NCBI GenBank assembly: GCA_030627725.1
Contig: DAOVSZ010000113.1
Location: forward strand, 1-7,964
DNA length: 7,964 bases
Reading direction: 5' to 3'
DNA from: Desulfobulbaceae bacterium
Lineage (GTDB): Bacteria > Desulfobacterota > Desulfobulbia > Desulfobulbales > DAOVSZ01
Below, piece after piece: positions 1 to 5,764 of the stretch. The notes below the pieces were generated by a model. It worked only from the letters and a program-made list of their open reading frames with translations, ran no database searches and was not told the origin of the DNA. How positions within the stretch are numbered: position 1 is the stretch's first letter; the number at the start of each line of letters is the position of its first letter. The position numbers were made by a program, and so were the translations under genes.

Positions 1-383
1 GTGCTGAAAGCTAAATGCTCAAAGGAGCAGGATTTGTAACTATTCAGGTGGAGCAGCAAACGTGGCCTAAACTCCATCCCGTAACTGTTCAGCAGTACCC
101 CAGATGTGTACAAGCAGGCTGACGATGACACCGCTTCGCTGTTATAGTTAGCTATGCGAGAAGGCCTGATCGTGTGCAGCTCAACTCCGCATGGAGAAGC
201 GGATGGGGTGCTGCTGAACAGTTACCAGGATTTGTAACTATTTTTCTGACAAGCTGGACTGATTTTTTCCTAAAAATGTGGACACTCGGTTAAGTCGTTG
301 TTATGAAAATAGAGAGGCATTAATGATCTTCATTGCGTTTAAAAATAGAAACAAGTGAACTTCCACTAACAAGCGTTTAACAC
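1..383. other. Non-coding left-edge region upstream of the HD-GYP gene
   Basis: No convincing gene is visible on either strand. The left two thirds is the repeat structure at 28-242. The remainder (243-383) is AT-rich and should hold the promoter of the downstream sensor gene. A CTGACA at 246-251 is a possible -35, but no good -10 lies at the right distance, so no promoter is called. There is also no clear Shine-Dalgarno sequence before the start at 384. Confidence 0.6.
28..242. repeat. Compact non-coding repeat structure (nested inverted and direct repeats)
   Basis: A 21-bp inverted repeat has arms at 81-101 and 205-225 that match at 20 of 21 positions. A 17-bp exact direct repeat (CAGGATTTGTAACTATT) lies at 28-44 and 226-242, and its second copy starts at the base after the right inverted arm. 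The core GTAACT(A/G)TT occurs four times: at 36, at 81, inverted ending at 225, and at 234. Inner complementary pieces (131-137 CCGCTTC with 196-202 GAAGCGG; 72-77 CTCCAT with 191-196 ATGGAG) suggest a folded structure. No coding region was found here. It could be a miniature inverted-repeat element, a REP/BIME-like element, or the worn end of an insertion sequence. No clear target duplication flanks the inverted arms, so the class is undecided. Confidence 0.6.
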
Positions 384-1817
384 ATGGTATCTGAACCCTT
401 ACCACTTAAAACTTCGCTTAAAAAAAAGTTTGCGCTCTATCTGGGCAGCGGCATGATGATTGTCCTGGCAGCAATTTTTTTCTGGGTCTACCAGCAGGTC
501 AAGAAAGGGATATACGATCAACTTGACCAACAGGCCCGCTCCCTTCTTCAGCAGGTTATTATAACCCGTCTATGGGTTGCAGACCATGGCGGCCTGTTTG
601 TTCGGCAACAGCCAGGCGGAAGGCCTAATCCGTTTCTTGAAGATACGGAAATATACGATCGGGATGGGAATACGTATCTGTACCAAAATCCCGCTATGGT
701 AACCCGTGAGATTTCGGAATATGCATCCAGAAAGGGGTTGTATAAGTTCCGGCTTACAAGCTTAAAGTTGAAAAATCCCTCCAACGCTCCCCTGCCATTT
801 GAGAAAGAAGCCCTGCTGCAATTCAAGGAATTGGGGTTTGAACAAGCCAGCCAGGGCATTTCCTTGGTTGGTGAAGAAAACGGCAAGCCGGTCTATCGAC
901 TCATCATTCCCTTGCGGGTTGAAACTTCATGCCTTAAATGTCATGCCGACCAGAGATATACAGAGGGAGAAGTTCGCGGAGGTTTAAGCGTTACCATTCC
1001 AATGGGAAATACCGTGCGTATAATCAGGCAGAATCAACTGTATTTTATTCTGTCCGGTGTTCTGATTACATTCTGCGTTCTTGCCGGCCTTTATTATCTC
1101 CTCAATATCCTTGTATTATCTCCGCTTGGTCACCTCTATGGTGTGGGTCAGCAATTATTGGCAGGGAAGTATACCGCGAAGTCGGATATCCATTCAAAGG
1201 ACGAATTTGAAGCGTTGTCATGTGCTTTCAACGATATGACAGACAAGCTTCTGGAGGGGTATGAAGGAACTATTCGTTCCCTGATGGCTGCTGTTGATGC
1301 CCGTGATCCATATACCAAAGGGCATACGGCCCGGGTCGGGCATTATTCCCTGCAGATAGGCAAAGAGATGGGGTTAGACGATGAGCTGTTGGCGGAAATC
1401 AGGATCGGCGCTATTTTGCATGACGTAGGGAAAATCGGGATCCCGGATGAGATCTTACTCAAAGACAGCGCCTTGACAGACGAGGAGAGGGCCGAGATAC
1501 AGTCTCATGTCTCTAAAGGAGTTGAAATTGTCGGGGATGTAGAATTTTTGCAATGCATAATCCCTGCCGTTCTTTATCACCACGAACGCATTGACGGCAA
1601 CGGATATCCGGATGGATTAAAAAAGGAGCATCTGCCGCTCATCTCCCGAATAATTGCCGTAGCAGATACCTTTGATGCGATGACAACCGATCGGCCTTAC
1701 AGCAAAGCGGTGTCAAAAGCGCATGCCATTCATGAAATCGAAAAAAATGCCGGTACCCAGTTTGATCATGAGGTGGTGGCTGCTTTTGTGAAGGTATTAC
1801 GTTCTGATACCACCTAG
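384..1817 (+). CDS. Membrane heme-sensor HD-GYP c-di-GMP phosphodiesterase (Tll0287-like/DUF3365, HAMP, HD-GYP)
   Basis: This 477-residue protein is predicted to sense a ligand or redox state outside the inner membrane and to hydrolyse cyclic di-GMP in the cytoplasm. Transmembrane helix 1 is at about residues 17-37 and helix 2 at about 219-245. The region between them looks like a Tll0287-like (DUF3365) domain, with one c-type heme motif CLKCH at 183-187. A HAMP linker spans about 242-292. The HD-GYP domain (about 297-477) has the expected residues: H314, HD at 346-347, H375, HHE at 399-401, D404, GYP at 407-409 and D428, so it should be catalytically competent. The start is fixed by an in-frame TAA two codons upstream (378-380); the next ATGs (residues 24-25) would cut helix 1. 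The ribosome-binding site is weak. It stands alone and converges on the two-CW gene. Heme attachment and substrate are inferred from family knowledge. Confidence 0.9.
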   Translation: MVSEPLPLKTSLKKKFALYLGSGMMIVLAAIFFWVYQQVKKGIYDQLDQQARSLLQQVIITRLWVADHGGLFVRQQPGGRPNPFLEDTEIYDRDGNTYLYQNPAMVTREISEYASRKGLYKFRLTSLKLKNPSNAPLPFEKEALLQFKELGFEQASQGISLVGEENGKPVYRLIIPLRVETSCLKCHADQRYTEGEVRGGLSVTIPMGNTVRIIRQNQLYFILSGVLITFCVLAGLYYLLNILVLSPLGHLYGVGQQLLAGKYTAKSDIHSKDEFEALSCAFNDMTDKLLEGYEGTIRSLMAAVDARDPYTKGHTARVGHYSLQIGKEMGLDDELLAEIRIGAILHDVGKIGIPDEILLKDSALTDEERAEIQSHVSKGVEIVGDVEFLQCIIPAVLYHHERIDGNGYPDGLKKEHLPLISRIIAVADTFDAMTTDRPYSKAVSKAHAIHEIEKNAGTQFDHEVVAAFVKVLRSDTT

Positions 1818-1845
1818 GAGGCTTCTATTCTCGGACAGCCTCCTA
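1815..1845. terminator. Hairpin joining two convergent stop codons
   Basis: TAGGAGGCT at 1815-1823 pairs perfectly with AGCCTCCTA at 1837-1845, giving a 9-bp stem with a 13-base loop. The first three bases are the stop codon of the HD-GYP gene, and the last three are the stop codon of the two-CW gene on the other strand. A hairpin between convergent genes would suit bidirectional termination or protection of 3' ends. Neither side has a run of T, so it is not a canonical intrinsic terminator. Confidence 0.45.
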
Positions 1846-2202
1846 CGACTGCGCTTTACCCACCCAGGCAGGTCTTTCGTTGGGACTGCTCTTTCTTTCC
1901 ATCTCCAGCAGGAGTTTCATGTACTTCTTATGTTCTTTGGGGAACTGTTTTTTGACGGCGGATCTCTTGGTCTCATCACCGAGACGGTACATGGAAAAGA
2001 CCTTGCAGGAGGCACAGATGCCATTGTTGTCCCGGACCAGGATGCAGGTTGGCCCATATGGACTGATTGTCCCGGCCACGACCCAGCAGCTGTGCCCCAT
2101 CTGTTCTATTGAGGATATGCATTCACCATCCAGAGACACGGAATGGCCTCCTTTTTCTCTGCCGCAACGATTAATCTCCCAGCAGGTCGGTAGATCTTCC
2201 AT
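1843..2202 (-). CDS. Small cysteine-rich two-CW-type protein
   Basis: This 119-residue protein has no signal peptide or membrane helix. It has seven cysteines: C7 (followed by W8), C13, C28, C39 (followed by W40), C53, C63 and C66. The CWE-x5-CGREKGG opening and the later SCWVVAGT segment match the pattern of 'two-CW domain' proteins, which are known only as a family and probably bind metal or an Fe-S cluster. The last 45 residues are lysine-rich and helical. The frame is open upstream to 2304, but the start at 2202 is preferred because a purine-rich GAGGGGGAG lies a few bases before it and the CW motif follows directly. It lies downstream of the phosphate operon on the same strand, separated by 333 bp with a likely terminator, so it is probably a separate unit. 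Its function is unknown. Confidence 0.75.
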   Translation of the reverse strand: MEDLPTCWEINRCGREKGGHSVSLDGECISSIEQMGHSCWVVAGTISPYGPTCILVRDNNGICASCKVFSMYRLGDETKRSAVKKQFPKEHKKYMKLLLEMERKSSPNERPAWVGKAQS

Positions 2203-2319
2203 GTCTCTCCCCCTCGGGTGTAAATGATGTACCTTGTTTTTGCCCTGTGAGGAAAATACGGATATTGTTGTCAGGAATGGTAAGGCAGGGCTGTTAAGAA
2301 TCACTCTACCCTTTTTTTT

Positions 2320-2346
2320 CAGGAAAGAAAATAGGGGGTCCCCTAT
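2320..2346 (-). terminator. Probable intrinsic terminator of the phosphate operon
   Basis: On the minus strand, ATAGGGG (2346-2340) pairs with CCCCTAT (2337-2331) to make a short GC-rich stem, best drawn as 6 bp with a 4-base loop. TTTCTTTCC follows at once. This lies about 190 bp after the DUF47 stop and before the two-CW gene, a reasonable place to end the PiT-DUF47 transcript. The stem is short and the T run is broken, so confidence is limited. Confidence 0.4.
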
Positions 2347-2350
2347 GCCC

Positions 2351-2427
2351 TCCCGGGATTTTTGATAATTTCCCGGGATTTCCCGAAATTGTCCCGAAAT
2401 TTCCCGGGAGAATTTCCCGGGATTTTT
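2351..2427. repeat. Array of six TCCCG(G/A)(G/A)A units, four of them CCCGGG palindromes
   Basis: Units related to TCCCGGGATTT begin at 2351, 2371, 2381, 2392, 2402 and 2415. Units 1, 2, 5 and 6 contain CCCGGG; units 3 and 4 read TCCCGAAATT. Spacings are 20, 10, 11, 10 and 13 bp, close to one or two helical turns for all but the last. Neighbouring units are near-palindromic (AATTTCCCGGGA with its complement), so the region can form alternative hairpins on either strand. It could be a simple-sequence expansion, a protein-binding array, or a structured 3' untranslated region. Confidence 0.7.
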
Positions 2428-2499
2428 CTGGTGCTTTTTTGTTTCTTTTGTGATTTCAGCCAGATACGGTTTTTGGCCCTTTGGAAGAGGAGAGGGGAA

Positions 2500-2525
2500 T
2501 TTTTTTTAAAAAAAAATAAAAAAAA
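2500..2525. repeat. Homopolymer T8/A9/A8 tract
   Basis: Eight T (2500-2507) are followed directly by nine A (2508-2516), one T and eight A (2518-2525), lying 11 bp past the DUF47 stop codon. The T/A junction is a perfect AT palindrome. On the minus strand this gives long T runs after the gene, but no GC-rich stem comes before them, so it is not called a terminator. Confidence 0.6.
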
Positions 2526-2535
2526 GACAAAAATC

Positions 2536-3207
2536 TTAATCTCTTTCAATTATGGCCCGCATCATGTCGCCGGTGTTTTCAGCGTGATTGGCAATGGCGC
2601 CGATACGCTGGGTAAGTTCTACCATATGATAGACAACGATCGGGTCGGATTCTTTAGAAAAGATGTCAGATTTCAGGGCGTCTTCCAGTTTGTCCGCCTC
2701 ATGCTCTATGTCGTGCAGGTTACGGATGATGTCTTTTACTATCTTTCGTTGACGTTCGGAATAATTTTCAAAGTAGAGTCGTGCCTCCTGCACCATATGG
2801 CTTACTTCCTCAATGGACGTCATGACCGCATCAACGAGATTGATGAAACCTTTTTTCAGTTCTTTCGAAAGGGTGGTGTTCCGGCGATACGAGATCCAGT
2901 TGAGGCAGTCTTCAACACAGTCAAGGACCTTGTCCTGCTCTTGGATGTACAGGAAGAGCTGGAATTTGTCCACCCGCATCTTGGCGCGTTTGGACACGCT
3001 TCTGCGGATGCTGATCTTTATCTCATCCGCCTCGGACTCAAGCCGGTCCACTTCGTAGAGGTATTCCTCAAAGTTTTCGCATTTCTCTGCGAAATAACAT
3101 TCAATGGCCTGCTGAAATGCCCAGGCGCATTCCTTTACCTTTTCCGCATGCTCCTGAAAGCCGTCAAAGGGGAGGGCGACAAATGGGGTGAAGAACGGTA
3201 TTTTCAT
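2536..3207 (-). CDS. DUF47 / PhoU-like protein (TIGR00153-type), partner of the PiT transporter
   Basis: This 223-residue protein is soluble, almost all helical, and has no signal peptide. It has the features of the DUF47 (PhoU-like, TIGR00153) family: an MKIPFF-type N-terminus, an LxEVDxLESEADEIK-like helix near residues 50-65, a second similar acidic helix (IRNLHDIEHEADKLEDAL, about 161-178), and a C-terminal HAENTGD stretch. PhoU relatives bind metal clusters through such E/D-rich repeats, and DUF47 genes typically sit beside PiT transporters, where a regulatory role in phosphate uptake is inferred. The start at 3207 is supported by AAGGAG 7 bases upstream (complement of 3215-3220). It follows the transporter stop by 18 bp on the same strand, so the two are almost certainly co-transcribed. 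Its length is normal for the family. Confidence 0.9.
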   Translation of the reverse strand: MKIPFFTPFVALPFDGFQEHAEKVKECAWAFQQAIECYFAEKCENFEEYLYEVDRLESEADEIKISIRRSVSKRAKMRVDKFQLFLYIQEQDKVLDCVEDCLNWISYRRNTTLSKELKKGFINLVDAVMTSIEEVSHMVQEARLYFENYSERQRKIVKDIIRNLHDIEHEADKLEDALKSDIFSKESDPIVVYHMVELTQRIGAIANHAENTGDMMRAIIERD

Positions 3208-3225
3208 TTTACACTCCTTTGCTTC

Positions 3226-5502
3226 TTATGCATCCTGCTTCAACTTGCGGGATGGGGAACTGTCTGTTTCACTGCCGAAATAGTCCTTGAAGATATCGAG
3301 CAGGTTCTGGGTCTGACTTGATATCTTCTCACTGTTTTCAAGCAAGCCATAGTAGAGAATGGAGAGCCTTGGCTTTGATTCTCCGTTTTGGATCCGGTGG
3401 ATCTGGTTCTTGTTAAAAGCAAGGTGATAGTCGCTCAACCGCTTTCGTTGACTGGTAATGTACAGGTAATCAACCTTTTTGTTTTTAAGAAGCATGATGG
3501 CGGTGTTTTCTAAGAGCCGGCTGACTGATACCCGCATCTGCTGCAGTTCTTTTTTCTGGGATTCACTGAGTCCGGTGTGGTAGTTGATCGCGTGCGTGTA
3601 TGAGCGCATAACGATATCGCGATGGCTTTCCGCTATTTCCTGCAGGGTTGCAATCGTTTTGGAATATTTCTGTGTGGTTTCAACGTCTTCCTTGTCAAGG
3701 ATGTAGAGGGTTTTAAAGATATTGGCTATGATGATATTGGCAATCTGCTGGACTCTTTTTGTCCGGTCTCGTGCTTGACTCAGTCTTGATCTGTCTTCTT
3801 TGAATAAGGCGTCAAAGCACATCGTTAACGTTCTGCTGACTTCATTGAGGAAAAGACCGACCTGTTCAAAAGAGGTGTCGACCGCAAAATCCGCATTAAT
3901 GTCCTCTTTTAAATTCAGGTTTCGTATCCGGTCCGCCTCTTCCTCTTTCTTTGCATGGTAGTGATAACTTCTGTAAATAACGAGGCCGACAAGGAGGACC
4001 AGGCCAACAATTCCAAATAGTTTAAGAAAATAGATTGCAGTGGCGAAAAGCAATGCGACTGTAAAGGCGATTATCGCTGTACAGAACCAGCCTCCAACAA
4101 CAGTCAGCACGCCTGTCACCCTGTAAACCGCGCTTTCTCTTCCCCATGCCTGGTCGGCAAGAGACGTCCCCATGGCAACCATGAAGGTGACATAGGTTGT
4201 TGAAAGCGGCAGTTTCATAGAGGTTGCATACGACACAACAGCGCTGGCAACGATAAGGTTGACCGAGGCCCGTAAGAGATCAAAGGCGGGTTCCTTTCCG
4301 TCATATGTCTGCACAGGTTTCTGCTGGGACGGGTCAAGGCGTTTGGCAACCGTTCTTTTTATGGAAACGGGCGTTACCTCACTGATAAGATTGAAAAAGG
4401 CCGCGACCATTCCAACGATACTCCTGGACAATACGGAAGAGCCGAATCGTTCACTGCCCTCTTCCTGCCGGCTGAGACTGACCTGGGTTTTGATGACGGA
4501 GCGTGCTTTTCTTGAGATCCAGAGCGTGATCAGCATAATCACCCCGGCGGTCAGCAAGAGAAAGGTATTTGTGTGTATCTTCTGCTGCAAGGCGTCCATG
4601 GTGATATTCATCGGGTCGGAACTTGCTGCGGCTATCTTATACGCCTCCATGCCGGCCAGGGGCACGCCGATAAAATTCACCAGGTCGTTTGCGGCAAAGG
4701 CCATGGCAAGGGAAAAGGTCCCTGCCAGGACAATCGGTTTTAATATGTTGATCCGGGTAAAGAGCGTCAGGAACTGGAAGATCAGGCCGAAGAACACGCA
4801 ATTGCCGGCAAGGATGGTCCAGGAGTTGTGCTTTATCCAGAATACGGTCTCAGGTGATAAAAACGATGCTCCCTTTGCCCCTTTAATGAGAATAAAATAG
4901 GTGATGATTGAAAAAGATATGCCGCCGAAGATGCCGCCGTATTTTTTCAGCTTTGTCCTATAATCAAATGTAAAGACAAGGCGTGAAAAAAATTGGACAA
5001 TGGCGCCGCAGATGAATGCAAGGACCACGGACAAGAGAATGCCGGTGATAATGGCAAGGGCCTTGGCCGTGTTGATATAGTTGACGAGTTCTTCGAACCC
5101 CTGCCCTGCACCGATGATCTTTATGAGCGACACGGCAACGGCGGCGCCTAAAAGTTCAAAGACAATAGATACGGTGGTGGATGTCGGCAGGCCGTATGTG
5201 TTGAAAAGGTCGAGGAGAAGGACATCTGCAAGCATGACTGCCAGAAAGATGGTGATCAGCTCCGGCATCAGAAAAAGCTGAGGCTGGAAGATGCCTTTTC
5301 GTGCAACTTCCATCATGCCGCTTGAAAAAGTGACGCCGGCAAGCATCCCGAAACTGGCGATGATCATAATGACATGATACGGGGCAACTTTCGATCCAAC
5401 CGAGGAGTTGAGGAAATTGACCGCATCATTGCTGACACCTACAATGAGATCAAAAATCGCCAGACCAACCAGCAATACGAGTATAAAGAGATAGATTTCC
5501 AT
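3226..5502 (-). CDS. PiT-family inorganic phosphate transporter with C-terminal PhoU-like cytosolic domain
   Basis: This 758-residue inner-membrane protein is predicted to import inorganic phosphate by symport with a cation. Both inverted halves of the PiT fold are visible. The signature GVSNDAVNFLNSSVG is at 22-36 and its partner AANDLVNFIGVPLAG at 260-274. Substrate-site-like loops GLPTSTT (104-110) and LPLSTTYVTFMVAMGTS (421-437) repeat the same pattern. About twelve hydrophobic segments lie between residues 1 and 505. After a charged junction near 508-520, about 240 residues are soluble and helical and look PhoU/DUF47-like; classic PiT proteins of about 400-500 residues lack this tail. 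The start at 5502 is the only in-frame ATG after an upstream stop (complement of 5515-5517), though its ribosome-binding site is weak. A strong promoter and a Pho-box-like repeat lie upstream, and a separate DUF47 gene follows. The transported ion could in principle be another oxyanion such as sulfate. Confidence 0.92.
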   Translation of the reverse strand: MEIYLFILVLLVGLAIFDLIVGVSNDAVNFLNSSVGSKVAPYHVIMIIASFGMLAGVTFSSGMMEVARKGIFQPQLFLMPELITIFLAVMLADVLLLDLFNTYGLPTSTTVSIVFELLGAAVAVSLIKIIGAGQGFEELVNYINTAKALAIITGILLSVVLAFICGAIVQFFSRLVFTFDYRTKLKKYGGIFGGISFSIITYFILIKGAKGASFLSPETVFWIKHNSWTILAGNCVFFGLIFQFLTLFTRINILKPIVLAGTFSLAMAFAANDLVNFIGVPLAGMEAYKIAAASSDPMNITMDALQQKIHTNTFLLLTAGVIMLITLWISRKARSVIKTQVSLSRQEEGSERFGSSVLSRSIVGMVAAFFNLISEVTPVSIKRTVAKRLDPSQQKPVQTYDGKEPAFDLLRASVNLIVASAVVSYATSMKLPLSTTYVTFMVAMGTSLADQAWGRESAVYRVTGVLTVVGGWFCTAIIAFTVALLFATAIYFLKLFGIVGLVLLVGLVIYRSYHYHAKKEEEADRIRNLNLKEDINADFAVDTSFEQVGLFLNEVSRTLTMCFDALFKEDRSRLSQARDRTKRVQQIANIIIANIFKTLYILDKEDVETTQKYSKTIATLQEIAESHRDIVMRSYTHAINYHTGLSESQKKELQQMRVSVSRLLENTAIMLLKNKKVDYLYITSQRKRLSDYHLAFNKNQIHRIQNGESKPRLSILYYGLLENSEKISSQTQNLLDIFKDYFGSETDSSPSRKLKQDA

Positions 5503-5653
5503 GAGATGCTCAGTTCAGATGAAAATTTTATATTTTCTTTCACATTCGGAGTGATCGTAAAGTGGTTTCCCCATGATATAGGAATCAAGGCTTTTGGGGA
5601 GCCGCAGCAATTTTTCACTTGTTGTCGAGAGGGCGAAAAGTATAAACTTATAT

Positions 5654-5682
5654 ATTATAGAAAACAATCCAACGTGTGTCAG
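5654..5682 (-). promoter_or_regulatory. Sigma70-type promoter of the phosphate operon
   Basis: On the minus strand, CTGACA (5682-5677) is followed by exactly 17 bases and then TATAAT (5659-5654): a -35 with five of six consensus bases and a perfect -10. Transcription should begin near 5647-5648, leaving a leader of about 145 bases before the transporter start at 5502. Confidence 0.8.
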
Positions 5683-5686
5683 TAGT

Positions 5687-5716
5687 TTTGTTAGTTTTGG
5701 TTAAGTTTTGGTTAAT
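5687..5716 (-). promoter_or_regulatory. Pho-box-like direct repeat upstream of the PiT promoter
   Basis: Read on the minus strand, three octamers follow each other with 3-base AAA spacers: ATTAACCA (5716-5709), CTTAACCA (5705-5698) and the weaker CTAACAAA (5694-5687). The period is 11 bp, and the array ends 4 bp before the -35 element. Period, position and sequence agree with binding sites of PhoB/PhoP/SphR-type response regulators; the cyanobacterial form (three octamers of the type YTTAAYYW, 3-bp spacers) is especially close. Because it precedes a phosphate transporter gene, phosphate-starvation control is a good inference. Confidence 0.65.
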
Positions 5717-5729
5717 TGATCGTCACAGG

Positions 5730-5748
5730 ATTCATCAAACATTCATCA
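5730..5748. promoter_or_regulatory. Second 11-bp-period direct repeat (ATTCATCA twice)
   Basis: ATTCATCA occurs at 5730-5737 and 5741-5748, identical copies with a 3-base spacer. This is the same 8+3 architecture as the Pho-box-like repeat next door. It lies 17-35 bp before the dehydrogenase start and just upstream of its ribosome-binding site, so it could be an operator for that gene. Two short copies could also be chance. Confidence 0.35.
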
Positions 5749-5764
5749 GATCAAGGAGTCGATA

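Larger units (their letters stand above)
2203..2535. other. Non-coding spacer with repeats between the DUF47 and two-CW genes
   Basis: No real gene is seen in this stretch. From right to left, in the direction of minus-strand transcription, it holds homopolymer A/T runs just after the DUF47 stop, a C/T-rich stretch, the CCCGGG repeat array (2351-2427), a terminator-like hairpin (about 2320-2346) and the leader of the two-CW gene. Open frames across the array translate into short repetitive peptides and look fortuitous. No convincing promoter for the two-CW gene was recognised. Confidence 0.65.
5503..5764. other. Divergent intergenic region and long transporter leader
   Basis: The right half holds the promoter and repeats described separately. 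The left part (5503-5647) would be the untranslated leader of the transporter mRNA. It contains a small AT hairpin just before the start codon (GAAAAT at 5521-5526 with ATTTTC at 5532-5537) and a possible GC stem (GGCT/AGCC near 5609-5623). No known riboswitch class was recognised. For the plus-strand dehydrogenase no clear promoter is visible; TTGTTA at 5688-5693 with GTTAAT at 5711-5716 (17-bp spacing) is a weak candidate overlapping the Pho-box-like repeat. Confidence 0.5.

Noticed and set aside
271..299. Possible insertion-sequence terminal end near TGTGGACACTCGG
   Set aside because: It faintly recalls IS3-type ends, but no partner end or transposase remnant is visible in the window.
2203..2304. 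N-terminal extension of the two-CW protein by 34 residues
   Set aside because: The extension has no recognisable domain, and a strong purine-rich site precedes the internal ATG at 2202, just before the first CW motif.
2500..2535. Intrinsic terminator directly after the DUF47 gene
   Set aside because: The T runs on the minus strand are long, but no GC-rich stem precedes them.
2343..2549. Minus-strand frame of 68 codons across the repeat array
   Set aside because: The peptide is only lysine-rich sequence and translated repeats, it overlaps the DUF47 end, and no ribosome-binding site supports it.
2362..3321. Long plus-strand open frame of 319 codons
   Set aside because: It is antisense to the well-supported DUF47 gene, begins inside the CCCGGG array and has no family-like motifs; it is a frame shadow.
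4259..4900. Plus-strand frame of 213 codons
   Set aside because: It is antisense to the transporter membrane domain, whose PiT signatures are clear.
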